Both the position numbers and the translations under genes were made by a program. This document shows positions 18,671 to 27,406 of a stretch of 64,000 nt of DNA, one piece after another (within the stretch, counting starts at the first letter, position 1; each line of letters begins with the position of its first letter). Below the pieces are notes generated by a model. It did not search any database. It was not told the DNA's origin and saw nothing but the letters and a program-made list of their open reading frames with translations. The stretch is taken from contig CALHTF010000032.1 of NCBI GenBank assembly GCA_938038815.1, positions 1 through 64,000 of the forward strand, read 5' to 3'. This DNA comes from an uncultured Acidimicrobiales bacterium (lineage in GTDB: Bacteria > Actinomycetota > Acidimicrobiia > Acidimicrobiales > SHLQ01).

Positions 18671-20166
18671 CTCGCCGGAACGGTCACCCGCTTGCACCGC
18701 ATCGTTACCGGATCGCCTTTGCGGGGGCCGATGTCGACCGCCTCGACACATATCCGGTGGCGCCCTTCAGGCACGTCGACCTTGAACGAGAACCCATGGC
18801 GCGGCGCTACGCCCGGGAATCGTTCGACCAAGTCCTCGCGGATACGCCGGGCCTTCTTTGTGACCACCAGTTCGCCGTCGATGGTCACCCGGATCTTCAC
18901 CGCCGTTTGGGATCGGTTCGGGTCGATCGCCCAACCAGTCACTCGGACCTTGCCCTTGTTGCGACGAATCTTCGACACCTCACCAACCGGCGCACCGGTA
19001 GGGGTGATCTTGAGGATCTTGTCGTTCGAGCCATTGGCGGTGGTGAGGTAGAACGCTCCGTCCTCGCCCATCATCGGGGTCCGAAGCCGCCCGAAGGTGT
19101 TGTTCAGCTCCGGCGAGACGGTGAGCTGTTCAAGGTTGCCTTGGGCATCGAATCGCAGGAACCGAAGGCTCTGAGCCTTCAGGGCGGCCACGGCGAAGGT
19201 GCCGTCGAGGGTTCCCCAGTTTCGCCCGTCGATGAAGATGCCACCCGAGAGGGCAAGGGTCGTGGAGCCGGTAGCCCATTTGGCTTCCACCGCATCGGGG
19301 AACTTCTCGAGGTCGGTCATCGGAACCCCTTCGTCGTACCCCGGGCCGGGATCCCAGCCGTAGTTGCCACCGGGCACCAAGAGGTTGACTTCGTCGTCGG
19401 TGCTCGGCCCGTGCTCGACCGACCACATCTGGTCGGTGCCAGGCCGCAGCGCCAACCCCTGCAGGTTGCGGTGACCGTAGGTGTAGATGCGCCGGGTATC
19501 GGCGTTGGCCGAGCTCACGAAGGGGTTACCAACCGACCCTTCGCCGGTAAGCGGGTCGACCCGAAGCACCTTCCCACCGAGCGACGTCAGACTCTGGGGA
19601 TGTTCCGACACCGCCGAATCGCCGGTGGCGATGTACAGCTGAGCATCGGATCCGAAGCGCAGACGGCAGCCGCCGTGGCGGCCGAACGTGAGCGGAATGT
19701 CGGCAACCAACGGGTTCGCGAATCGGGTAGCACGCTGGTAGTCGTCGTCGATGGTCCAGCCAACGACTTGGATCTGCCGGTCCGGAGCAACGGCCGCTTG
19801 GCAGGTATAGAACCGGCGGGTTTCGGCGAAGTCGGGGGAGAGTACCAAGCCGAGCAGGCCCGACTCGCCCGCTACAAACAGATCGTTGAGGTTGGCTCGA
19901 ACGCGCTGCACCGTGCCGTCGCGCCGCACGACTTTGAGCCGACCGCGCCGCTCGGTGAACAACACGGTGCCATCGGGCGTGACCGCCAGGTCCCAGGGGA
20001 TCGACAGGTTGTCGGCGACGACCTCGACCTCGAGTTGGGGCACTACCGACAGGTCTTGAGACTCCGCCCCGGCCGGGGCCTCGACCACGACAGTGGCCAG
20101 AAGTGACGCAAAGAGACCTGCGCAGACGAGGGCGACAAGACACCGGAACCGCTGGGTGGAGACCAT
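18667..20166 (-). CDS. Secreted PQQ-dependent sugar dehydrogenase-like beta-propeller
   Basis: 499 residues. A signal peptide (residues 1-37, ending PAGAES) leads into a GSDH-type six-bladed propeller: NLSIPWDLAVTPDGTVLFTE, GRHGGCRLRFGSDAQLYIATG, RIYTYGHRNLQGLAL, and EHGPSTDDEVNLLVPGGNYGW as in soluble glucose/aldose dehydrogenases. A ~100-residue beta-rich domain after ~395 (GWAIDPNRSQTAVKIRVTID) is an added C-terminal module that I cannot name. It is probably an extracellular sugar oxidase. An earlier in-frame start at 20244 overlaps the neighbouring promoter region, so I use the ATG at 20166. Confidence 0.85.
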   Translation of the reverse strand: MVSTQRFRCLVALVCAGLFASLLATVVVEAPAGAESQDLSVVPQLEVEVVADNLSIPWDLAVTPDGTVLFTERRGRLKVVRRDGTVQRVRANLNDLFVAGESGLLGLVLSPDFAETRRFYTCQAAVAPDRQIQVVGWTIDDDYQRATRFANPLVADIPLTFGRHGGCRLRFGSDAQLYIATGDSAVSEHPQSLTSLGGKVLRVDPLTGEGSVGNPFVSSANADTRRIYTYGHRNLQGLALRPGTDQMWSVEHGPSTDDEVNLLVPGGNYGWDPGPGYDEGVPMTDLEKFPDAVEAKWATGSTTLALSGGIFIDGRNWGTLDGTFAVAALKAQSLRFLRFDAQGNLEQLTVSPELNNTFGRLRTPMMGEDGAFYLTTANGSNDKILKITPTGAPVGEVSKIRRNKGKVRVTGWAIDPNRSQTAVKIRVTIDGELVVTKKARRIREDLVERFPGVAPRHGFSFKVDVPEGRHRICVEAVDIGPRKGDPVTMRCKRVTVPAS

Positions 20167-20261
20167 GAAATTCGACAGTACAACAACGCCAATTCGTCCC
20201 GAAGTCGAAATTTGTCCGCGGAAGGCGTCCGAACGAAGGGCCATAGCGCAAGCGCGAGGTC

Positions 20262-20267
20262 TACGGT
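20262..20267 (+). promoter_or_regulatory. -10 box (TACGGT)
   Basis: TACGGT ends 7 nt before the ATG at 20275, again a leaderless arrangement. Confidence 0.42.
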
Positions 20268-20274
20268 TGAGCCG

Positions 20275-21549
20275 ATGACCGCCGACGAACTACCGGACCT
20301 TGAGGTCTCGTCGCTCGGCCCGCTCGAGATCGACCTTGAGCCGTCAGATGGACTCGATGCCGTCGAATCCGAAGGTACCGCGACCCTCGAAGGCCAACAG
20401 CGCCGCTGGCTGCCGGCGGTTTTTCTCGGCTTGTTGGTTGTCGCATTGTTTGTCGGACAAGCAACGCTCTTCGACACCGAGCCAGAACCGGCCGACGTTG
20501 AGGAACCCTCACCCTCCACCTTCCCAACCCCGACCACGCCGCCAACAACCCCGGCCCCGCCAACCACGGTCGACCCGTCGGTGCCGCTGCTCGGGCCGGC
20601 CGTCAACGACATACCGCCCGCGCAACGCCATTTGGTCGTCCCGCTGTTCCCTGGTTCGGAAGGCACGTTCGTGTTGCTTCGACGCGGCACCAGGGTGTTG
20701 ATGATCGATGCCCAGACCGGCGATGGCCGCATCGCCGAGCTCGCCAACGCAAATGAGCCAACCGTCGGGGCCACGATCGGCATCGCCAACGGCCGCTTGC
20801 TGGCGATCGACGGCGAGACGATTCGAGCACTCGCGCTCAACGACCAGGCCGACCTCGAGGTCTCTGGGCGCGCCTTGGCGATCGATACCTCACACGGTGC
20901 AACGGTGATCACCCAAAGCCGCCAAGTCAGCGGCGAAGACGGCATAAGGATTCGGCGAACACTCTTGCCCGCCTTCTACCCCAGCGTGTGGGGAATCAAC
21001 CCGCCGCAAGACGCCACGCTTATCGGCGCCTCGACCCGCGTCCTGCTCCAAGACGACGACGAGCTGTTCGATCCCCGAAACGGACGACGCGCCGAACTCG
21101 GGCCCGGGCGAATCGTCGGGGTCGGCACCGATCACGTCTTGGTCGAATCCTGCGAACCCGACGGGTCGTGCACCACCGAGCGGGTCGGCGATGACGGGTC
21201 GGTCGACGACCTCGGGTTCGTGCTGCCCACGTTCGAAAACGACGTGCAGCTCGTATCCCCCGACGGGCAGTGGGCCGTGTTGGGTAGCGCTGGCGGTTAC
21301 CAACTTCAGAGCCTCACCGACCCGACCATTCGCCACACCGCGGGCAGCTTCGGTACATCGTTCGAGGCAATGTCGAACCCAGTTCCGATGGCGTTTACGC
21401 CCGATAGCCGGTTTGTGGTGGCCGTGGTGGGTGGCCAGCTCACCATTACGGCCCTACACGAACCGGGTTGGGCCACGAGGGAGATTCCGATCAGTTCACC
21501 CGATACTCCCTATGCTGAACTGGTGATCGCTGAGCGGCCCAAACGATGA
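20275..21549 (+). CDS. Single-span membrane protein with large external domain, unknown
   Basis: 424 residues. An acidic cytoplasmic tail of ~43 residues precedes one membrane span (WLPAVFLGLLVVALFVG), a Thr/Pro linker (residues ~65-100), and a ~320-residue external domain. That domain has repeating short beta strands (for example LLRRGTRVLMIDAQTG, NGRLLAIDGETIRALAL, FVVAVVGGQLTITAL) in the style of a WD/PQQ-like propeller. I do not recognise a family. The stop overlaps the start of the small zinc-finger-like gene as ATGA, so the two are co-translated. Confidence 0.68.
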   Translation: MTADELPDLEVSSLGPLEIDLEPSDGLDAVESEGTATLEGQQRRWLPAVFLGLLVVALFVGQATLFDTEPEPADVEEPSPSTFPTPTTPPTTPAPPTTVDPSVPLLGPAVNDIPPAQRHLVVPLFPGSEGTFVLLRRGTRVLMIDAQTGDGRIAELANANEPTVGATIGIANGRLLAIDGETIRALALNDQADLEVSGRALAIDTSHGATVITQSRQVSGEDGIRIRRTLLPAFYPSVWGINPPQDATLIGASTRVLLQDDDELFDPRNGRRAELGPGRIVGVGTDHVLVESCEPDGSCTTERVGDDGSVDDLGFVLPTFENDVQLVSPDGQWAVLGSAGGYQLQSLTDPTIRHTAGSFGTSFEAMSNPVPMAFTPDSRFVVAVVGGQLTITALHEPGWATREIPISSPDTPYAELVIAERPKR

Positions 21550-21794
21550 TCGGTGTGTCGTCTCCCGACGACCACCCCGACCACGACGATGGCTTCGACC
21601 CGCCGGACGACTTTGATCCCGAGCGCATCACCGAGTGCGAGTACTGGCGTTGTGGAGACCTCTTTGAGGCCAAGAGTTCCAACCATCGGTATTGCCGAAA
21701 GGCGTGCCGCAGCCGCCAAAAGAAGTGGGAGCGAGCCCAAGCTCGCAAACAACTCCGAGCCGAACGAGCCGCCGCCCGCCGCACAAAACCCTGA
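21546..21794 (+). CDS. Small Cys-rich zinc-finger-like protein
   Basis: 82 residues. The N-terminal third is Asp/Pro-rich and disordered. The centre holds four cysteines and one His (ECEYWRCGDLF, then NHRYCRKACRSRQKKWERA), a likely zinc knuckle. The C-terminus is an Arg/Ala/Lys helix that could bind nucleic acid. It resembles short actinobacterial proteins with a C-x-x-x-x-C then HRYC-x-x-x-CR pattern. It is co-translated with the membrane protein upstream by a 4-nt overlap. Confidence 0.65.
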   Translation: MIGVSSPDDHPDHDDGFDPPDDFDPERITECEYWRCGDLFEAKSSNHRYCRKACRSRQKKWERAQARKQLRAERAAARRTKP

Positions 21795-21806
21795 CTCCAA
21801 AACCCT

Positions 21807-21873
21807 GACTCAGAGTCAGAGGACAATGTCCCGCGACTCAGAGTCAGGGGACATTGTCCCGTGACTCTGAGTC
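21807..21873. repeat. 28-nt-period array of two alternating palindromes
   Basis: Near-palindrome GACTCAGAGTC occurs at 21807, 21835 and, in the complementary form GACTCTGAGTC, at 21863. Between the copies lie the palindromes GGACAATGTCC (21821) and GGACATTGTCC (21849). The whole block is close to a 67-nt inverted repeat centred near 21840. It fills the gap between two convergent genes, so it may act as a two-way terminator or be a REP-like element. Confidence 0.8.
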
Positions 21874-21882
21874 GTGATGCAC

Positions 21883-24144
21883 CTATTGGGCCACGGTTAT
21901 GGGGACTCGTAGGAAGGTGGGTTGGTCGGCGGCGCTTTCGTCGCCAGACAATCGCAGGACGTAGTCGCCCGGGGGTGCGTCGAAGGTGAACTCGAACGAT
22001 CCCATCACCTGCCAGTCGGCCATGACCGAATACTGCGAACCGGTGACGTTTGGTTGGAACCCGCCGTTCCAGGTGACCCCCTCGAACGGCTCACCGTTGA
22101 CGTCGAGCATGCTTACGCTCATCTGTGCCTCGAAGGGGCGGGCAAAGCCTCGCACCGTGGCCGTGCCATTGACGACGTTCACTCCGGCGTCAACCGAAAG
22201 CCCGTCGATGCTCCGCACGATCACTCCAGCGTCTTCAACAAGTGGCACGGGAAGCTGGCCGGGAGTTGGCGTGGTTGGAATGTAGTCGATCACGATTCGG
22301 GCCGGATTCGCCAACACCACAGCGTTGAAGTTTGCCGGACCGGACAGAATTTCAACCTGAAGACCGCCACTCGGACTGTTGGTCACCAAGGCCTTCCCGG
22401 CACGAAGGTGCTCGAAGTTGGCCTGCTCGATTGCCGAGCCGAGGTCGATGACTATGGTCTTGCCGTCCTCGGACATCGCCACCGACACTCCGGCGGGCAC
22501 CTCGCTCACCGGCTGTCCCGGCGCATCGAACGAGAAGTTCTGACCCAGGTCGACGATGACCCGCTCACACGTACCGTCTTGCCCGGTTCGTAGCTCAGCC
22601 ACGTGGTCGGCCGGCGACTGGGTTTGACCGTTGAGGCCAGTAGGCGATGTACCATCGACCAAACACCGAAGCTGAGCAAAGTTGTCGCCGGTGCCCTGCG
22701 TTGCCGGTTCAACGATTTCGAGGAAGCGGGCGTTCACCCAACCGGTCGCGCTGCTGCCGGGCACTTGAACCTCGTACCACTCGGCTCCGCTGGGCAGCCG
22801 GGCCGCGGTACCGGTGCCGGACAGTTCGGCTCCGTTGGGAACATTGCCCACCTCGACAGCGTCAGGTGCTGGCTCTTCGCGAATGAACAGCACATCGTCG
22901 TCGGCGACATCGATCACTCGATAGGTTTCTGGATCGATAGCGTCGATCGTCGGCTCGTCGTCGGGAACGTCGGGAGTCGCCTCGTCACCTTCAAACGGTT
23001 CGATCGGCGCCGTAAGCACACGGACTGACACACCCGACAGCCCGGTGCGGTAGGTTGCGCCCTCGAGGAGGTTCTCCGCCTCGACTTCGGCGCCGGCTTC
23101 GGAGATCCATACCTGTAGACCGCCCCAACTATCGACCATGCCATCGCTCTGGCTCAGCAGATCGGAGCGAAAAACCACTGGTTGTCCGTTGTTTTCGTCG
23201 ATGACTACTGCACGAACCATGTCCGATGCGGAAGCGGTCCCATCGCCCTCGGGCACGCATGCCTCATCGTCCGCCGACTGGGTTCCGGTGCTTCCGTCAA
23301 CAGCCAGCAGCCACGTACACGGGCCATCGGACATGGCCAAGTAGACGATCGAGTGTCCGGTTCCGCTGGCGTAGCCGACCACGCCACTGCTTGCCCCGAC
23401 TTCCACCCCACCGATAATTCCCAAATCGGCTAACCCCGGTCCGTCGAGCTGTCGTTTGTGGAGCCGCTGGGTCGGCTGACCGTTCTCATCGCTCACTTCG
23501 GTGTACCAAAGGGTGGTCGCGGCGTTCTCGCCGTCGACCGCGACATCGATGACGTTGATTGTCGAGCCCGGTTCACGCGATACGACCTCACGCATCGGCG
23601 TGGAGGGCTGTTTGTAGAACACGCCGTCGATCGTTTCGAGCACAAGTCCGCCAGACCCATCGTCGAAGGCGTCGGAAACCCCGTCGAGGCCGGTGTCGAT
23701 CCTTGTCAGCGTCGAGGGGTTGCGAACGTCAAGCGTCACAACAGCACCTGACCCATCGGCAATCGCCACGACGGCCGAGGCAATCGCGCCTTCGTTTCCC
23801 GGCTCGCCGACCGGCTCGGTTTCGTCGACCGAGGGAATCGACGTGTTGCTTCCCGGGATGGTCGACGCGGGCGGCGCAGTCGTGTTGGGTTGTTCACTCT
23901 CGTCGGCGATATCGGTGCGGATCGCCTCGTCGCCGCCTTGGAGGCTTACGAATCCGCCGCCGATGATTGCGGCCACCAGGAGGAGAGCCCCACCGGCCTT
24001 CGCCATGCGGCGAGCGGGTGCGTTGGTGCGGTGCACCGATGCCAGTCCGGTTTCGATACCGACGTGTTGGGCAGCCTCTCGACGCTCGTCGAAGGCCCGC
24101 TTCACTGGATCGTTGCGGTGTTCAGGTGAGTTGAAATCAGACAT
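21883..24144 (-). CDS. Membrane-anchored SH3/AMIN/Gmad2 protein, likely partner of the ECF sigma factor
   Basis: 753 residues. A ~48-residue cytoplasmic Arg/Glu-rich tail precedes one span (AGGALLLVAAIIGGGF) and a long external part. The external part holds a propeller-like region (~90-390), a bacterial SH3-like domain (VLFIREEPAPDAVEV, then EVQVPGSSATGWVNARFLEI), AMIN-like segments (SGGLQVEILSGPANFNAVVL) and a C-terminal Gmad2-type Ig domain (VIVRSIDGLSVDAGVNV, then PPGDYVLRLSGDES). Its start overlaps the sigma-factor stop by 8 nt, as for sigma/anti-sigma pairs. The cytoplasmic tail lacks the H-x-x-x-C-x-x-C zinc motif of classic anti-sigma domains, so that role is inference. It probably senses the cell wall. 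Confidence 0.78.
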   Translation of the reverse strand: MSDFNSPEHRNDPVKRAFDERREAAQHVGIETGLASVHRTNAPARRMAKAGGALLLVAAIIGGGFVSLQGGDEAIRTDIADESEQPNTTAPPASTIPGSNTSIPSVDETEPVGEPGNEGAIASAVVAIADGSGAVVTLDVRNPSTLTRIDTGLDGVSDAFDDGSGGLVLETIDGVFYKQPSTPMREVVSREPGSTINVIDVAVDGENAATTLWYTEVSDENGQPTQRLHKRQLDGPGLADLGIIGGVEVGASSGVVGYASGTGHSIVYLAMSDGPCTWLLAVDGSTGTQSADDEACVPEGDGTASASDMVRAVVIDENNGQPVVFRSDLLSQSDGMVDSWGGLQVWISEAGAEVEAENLLEGATYRTGLSGVSVRVLTAPIEPFEGDEATPDVPDDEPTIDAIDPETYRVIDVADDDVLFIREEPAPDAVEVGNVPNGAELSGTGTAARLPSGAEWYEVQVPGSSATGWVNARFLEIVEPATQGTGDNFAQLRCLVDGTSPTGLNGQTQSPADHVAELRTGQDGTCERVIVDLGQNFSFDAPGQPVSEVPAGVSVAMSEDGKTIVIDLGSAIEQANFEHLRAGKALVTNSPSGGLQVEILSGPANFNAVVLANPARIVIDYIPTTPTPGQLPVPLVEDAGVIVRSIDGLSVDAGVNVVNGTATVRGFARPFEAQMSVSMLDVNGEPFEGVTWNGGFQPNVTGSQYSVMADWQVMGSFEFTFDAPPGDYVLRLSGDESAADQPTFLRVPITVAQ

Positions 24145-24703
24145 TCGAAGGGCTCCCTTCGGCGCCGAGAACCTCGGCGAGACGGGTACGGGCTTTGTGC
24201 AGATGCACCTTGGCGGTCGACGGCGAACATTCGAGGATCTCGGCGATCTGGCTGACCGGCCTGTCCTCGAGATAATGCAGCGCAATGGCTGCCCGTTGCT
24301 TCGCAGGTAGCTCGGCCACGGCCTCCCAAACCGGTTCGGTCGACGGCGACGACATCGGCGGCACATAGGTCGCTGTGCTGCGCAGTCGCATCTTCGCTTT
24401 GAGCTCGGACGTTTTTCGTCGGCCCGATGAGGTGGCCAAGTTGATCGTCACCCGCCGCACCCACGTGCCGGGGTTGTCGTACTGGCCGATCTTCTTCCAG
24501 TTACGGTGCGCCTTGACCATCGCGTCTTGGGCGAGATCCTCAGCGACTTGGGGCGAGGCACCGAGGCTTGATGCCAGGGCCACCATCGACGGAAATTCGC
24601 GCCGATAGAAGCTATCGAAGTCCTCGCCCACCGAAACGGTGGTGGCAGAGCTGTCGACCATGGCTTTCGATGCTCCCAGGGTTGAAGGGGTGAACGCTTG
24701 CAT
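24137..24703 (-). CDS. ECF-type RNA polymerase sigma factor
   Basis: About 188 residues. Region 2 runs from DFDSFYRREFPSMVALA through AEDLAQDAMVKAHRNWKKI to GTWVRRVTINLA; region 4 includes LPAKQRAAIALHYLEDRPVS and the helix-turn-helix ILECSPSTAKVHLHKAR. No region 1 or 3 is present, which defines the ECF group. The ATG at 24703 gives a 20-residue leader; an ATG at 24661 with GGGAG upstream is equally possible. The downstream gene overlaps by 8 nt and encodes a membrane protein with cell-wall-type domains, suggesting an envelope-responsive regulon. Confidence 0.9.
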   Translation of the reverse strand: MQAFTPSTLGASKAMVDSSATTVSVGEDFDSFYRREFPSMVALASSLGASPQVAEDLAQDAMVKAHRNWKKIGQYDNPGTWVRRVTINLATSSGRRKTSELKAKMRLRSTATYVPPMSSPSTEPVWEAVAELPAKQRAAIALHYLEDRPVSQIAEILECSPSTAKVHLHKARTRLAEVLGAEGSPSNV

Positions 24704-24810
24704 ACCCCACACACGCACGAGCTAGCCGAAAGGTTTACTCACTCTCGGAAATTTCTGGTTTTCAGCCGTCCCGTGTCGTGCGGTTCCGGTCGGCACGGCA
24801 CGAGCGGGCC

Positions 24811-25101
24811 TTAGTTGGCGAAATATCCGACCGCGTTGACCAAAACGGTCAGACCCAACGAAATCGCCAGCATGGCCTTCCAAGGGAAGAACACTTTCAC
24901 TTGCATCCCGCCGCGCTTTTGCGGCTCACCAATCTGGTTCTCTGGGGCATTATTGTTGCGTTCTTCGAAGGTCTGGCGCACCTGTTCGTGGATACGCTGC
25001 TCGGCCCGATCGGTGGCCTGAGGAAACAGGCGCGGCAACAGGTTGAGCAGCAGCGTGAGAATGACCGAAGCGATAAGCGATTGAACAAGAAATCCCTGCA
25101 T
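24811..25101 (-). CDS. Small membrane protein, two spans
   Basis: 96 residues: a span at the N-terminus (LVQSLIASVILTLLLNLL), a charged central segment with Gln/Arg/Asn-rich helix (EQRIHEQVRQTFEERNNN), and a second span (PWKAMLAISLGLTVLVNAVGY). No family recognised. It is divergent from the RGG protein gene, 94 bp away. Confidence 0.6.
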   Translation of the reverse strand: MQGFLVQSLIASVILTLLLNLLPRLFPQATDRAEQRIHEQVRQTFEERNNNAPENQIGEPQKRGGMQVKVFFPWKAMLAISLGLTVLVNAVGYFAN

Positions 25102-25181
25102 AGGAGCGCCATTCTAGTCCGCCGGGCCCACCGGTTGCGGTTGGCTGAACGCCGGAGGTGGGCCATAGGTCGCCAAAGGGG

Positions 25182-25187
25182 TAGCGT
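25182..25187 (+). promoter_or_regulatory. -10 box (TAGCGT) for the RGG-rich gene
   Basis: TAGCGT ends 8 nt before the ATG at 25196, a leaderless-type layout. Confidence 0.4.
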
Positions 25188-25195
25188 GCAGGGCT

Positions 25196-26443
25196 ATGGC
25201 ACACCGTCTCGATGTCGAACTTACGAGCAACCAAAACGATGGAACCTGGACCTGGCGCGCTGCGGGCGCGAAGCTCCCCAAAGGTTCCCTCGACGGTTCA
25301 CTTTTGTATTCAGGAGCAGCCGTCGGCGATGTCTGTCGCGTCGAGGCCGAAACACTGATCGACGGTACCGAGATCATCGCGGTGCTGCCTCCCAAGACCA
25401 AGCAGCGCCAAGAGCCCCAGACCTTGGAGATTCTCGGTTCGGGCGGCCCGAAGGACTTGGTAACCACCCAACTCGCACCCAAGGGTCGCGGACGGCGAAA
25501 CGACCGCGGCGCACGAGGCGACCGCAAGGGCGGTGGCGGTGGCCGAGGCCGCGACAACCGTGTCGGTGGCCGGGGCCGTAACGAGCGGGGCGGCGGTAAG
25601 GGCCGAAGCGACGGCGATTCGCGCGGCCGCTCACGCAACGATCGTCCGAAGTCGCCGCCAAAGCCGAAGGTCAAGCGTCTCAAGCCCCGTCGCACCCACC
25701 GCGACGCCGCCATCAATGCGCTCGCCGAAGAGCAGCGTCCGTTGGCTCGCGAACTTCTCAAAGACGGCATTCCCGGCATCCGGGCAATTGCCGAAAGCCA
25801 GATCAAGGCGGCCACCGCAGCCGAGACCCCAAAGATTCGCACCGACGCCCTGTTGGCGTTCGCCGAGAAGCTCCTGCCGGCGCTTAAAGCCGCCGAGTGG
25901 CAAGACCGGGCAGAAGCCGCCATGGCCGGGGTAGCCGACGTTGACTTGCGCGACCTCCGTTCGGTCGTTGCGGCTAGCTCGTCGCACGCCAAGGGCGCCG
26001 AAGCCAAAGCAATGGCCACCGAACTCAGCGAAGCGGTAACCGCTCGAGTCGACGCCGAGCACAGCAAGTGGCTGAGCGAGCTCGCCCAAACCTTGGGCGA
26101 AGGTCGCACGGTCCGGGCGCTGCGTTTGAGCTCTCGTCCGCCAAAGGCCGGCGCACCCATGCCGCCCGATATGGCCGAGAAGCTGGTCAGCCAAGCCAAC
26201 GAGTCGCTCACCTCCGATAGCGGCCAAGAGCGGTTCGCCACCGTGCTCGACGCGGTTGCATTCTCGCCGGTTCACAACCAGGTGCGCCCCGTGTCGCTTC
26301 CAGAAAAGCCCAGTGACCAACTGCTCGAAGCGGTCAAGCGGTTGTCGATGCGGATCCCCGAGATCGCCAAACTCTTTGGCATCGAACCCACTCCCCCGCC
26401 ACGGGGTAGCCGTCGGGGCGGCGGCAACCGGTCACGCAAGTAG
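25196..26443 (+). CDS. RGG-rich candidate RNA-binding protein
   Basis: 415 residues in three parts. Residues 1-85 look like a small beta domain (VGDVCRVEAETLIDGTEIIA). About residues 96-165 are an Arg/Gly-rich disordered tract with repeated RGR, RGG and GGG units, like RGG boxes that bind RNA. From ~165 on is an alpha-helical region (for example LAEEQRPLARELLKDG, RTDALLAFAEKLLPALKAAE) resembling helical-repeat scaffolds. The tail ends GSRRGGGNRSRK, another basic RGG stretch. I cannot name a family. RNA binding is inferred from composition. It has its own leaderless promoter and no operon partner. Confidence 0.7.
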   Translation: MAHRLDVELTSNQNDGTWTWRAAGAKLPKGSLDGSLLYSGAAVGDVCRVEAETLIDGTEIIAVLPPKTKQRQEPQTLEILGSGGPKDLVTTQLAPKGRGRRNDRGARGDRKGGGGGRGRDNRVGGRGRNERGGGKGRSDGDSRGRSRNDRPKSPPKPKVKRLKPRRTHRDAAINALAEEQRPLARELLKDGIPGIRAIAESQIKAATAAETPKIRTDALLAFAEKLLPALKAAEWQDRAEAAMAGVADVDLRDLRSVVAASSSHAKGAEAKAMATELSEAVTARVDAEHSKWLSELAQTLGEGRTVRALRLSSRPPKAGAPMPPDMAEKLVSQANESLTSDSGQERFATVLDAVAFSPVHNQVRPVSLPEKPSDQLLEAVKRLSMRIPEIAKLFGIEPTPPPRGSRRGGGNRSRK

Positions 26444-26490
26444 TTCGGCACCACCCAGGGGCCCTCTCAGGCCCTCCGGAACATCGTTAG

Positions 26491-26922
26491 CTAAACAATG
26501 GTGTCAATATAGCCGTGCTCGGCCAGAAAGCCTGCAAGGCCCTCTACGAGCCGCAGCTCGCCGAGCTGGTTTAGCGGCACCCATGCAGCCTCGGTCGCGT
26601 CGGTGCCGGCAACCGGGGCGTGATTCGACATCACGGTAACCTCAAAGTCCATGATGACGAAGTGGTGGTCGTCCGAGATGCGCTCAACCCACCCAACAAA
26701 CGGTCCGCATACCGCCTCGACGCCGGTTTCTTCCTCGAGTTCGCGCAGAACCGCTGAAGCGAGCAACTCGCCGGGCTCGACCTTGCCGCCCGGAACCGAC
26801 CATTCGCCCGCCGCTGGCCCGTGGCCGCGACGGATCAGCAGGATTTCGTCGCCTTCGATGGCGATGGCTCCTACTGCGACCTGGGGAGTCAGAGAGGACG
26901 GTTGATCAGTCTCGGAGGTCAC
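26491..26922 (-). CDS. NUDIX hydrolase
   Basis: 143 residues with a complete Nudix box: GGKVEPGELLASAVL then RELEEETGV, matching G-x5-E-x7-REU-x-EE-x-G-U, which binds divalent metal and cleaves nucleoside-diphosphate-linked substrates. Flanking strands fit an (oxidised) nucleotide pyrophosphatase such as MutT/NudG types, but substrate choice is not visible. The start overlaps the end of the acetyltransferase gene by 17 nt, so they form one operon. Confidence 0.92.
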   Translation of the reverse strand: MTSETDQPSSLTPQVAVGAIAIEGDEILLIRRGHGPAAGEWSVPGGKVEPGELLASAVLRELEEETGVEAVCGPFVGWVERISDDHHFVIMDFEVTVMSNHAPVAGTDATEAAWVPLNQLGELRLVEGLAGFLAEHGYIDTIV

Positions 26923-27397
26923 GATGCACGATTATCGCGCGTGCAACCAGCCCGTTGGATTCAAAGAAGTTTTTGGTCTGGCGATCGCCGGGAAGCGCAG
27001 CGGCGTCGATGCCGCGGCAGCCCTTTTCGTCGACCCACGCAAGGATCTGGTTCATGACTTCCTCGCCCACGCCCACCTCCCGGGCCTCGGGCAGCACAAA
27101 GAGGTCGTCGACAACACCGAGGACGGTGTCGTCGGCCAAGGTTTCGAGTCGGACCATGGCGTACCCGACCACTTGTTCGTCGAGCAACCCGACGATCACC
27201 TGATGGTCAGGGTTGGCGATAGCACTAGCGACCGAGTCGGTCGCCGGCAACGATCGGGCCTCACGATTGGTCCAGAGGTTGCCGCCGCGTTGTTCGGCGA
27301 TCGAGTCGAGCGCCGAAGCGACTAGCTCGGCCACCACATCGATGTCGGCTTCGGTTGCGACTCGGGCGGCCTCATCGATGCGGATGTTCTCGACCAC
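26906..27397 (-). CDS. GNAT-family acetyltransferase
   Basis: 163 residues with the GNAT core: VVGYAMVRLE, VVDDLFVLPEAREVGVGEEVMN (acetyl-CoA loop, less Arg/Gly-rich than usual), and LPGDRQTKNFFESNGLVARAI near the end. Substrate unknown. It is first in a two-gene unit with the NUDIX hydrolase, a coupling sometimes seen in small-molecule repair, though nothing here proves a shared pathway. Confidence 0.84.
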   Translation of the reverse strand: MVENIRIDEAARVATEADIDVVAELVASALDSIAEQRGGNLWTNREARSLPATDSVASAIANPDHQVIVGLLDEQVVGYAMVRLETLADDTVLGVVDDLFVLPEAREVGVGEEVMNQILAWVDEKGCRGIDAAALPGDRQTKNFFESNGLVARAIIVHRDLRD

Positions 27398-27406
27398 TGT
27401 TGGTTC

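Noticed and set aside
24004-24144. Zinc-binding anti-sigma domain in the ECF partner
   Set aside because: The cytoplasmic tail has no H-x-x-x-C-x-x-C motif and is shorter than such domains.
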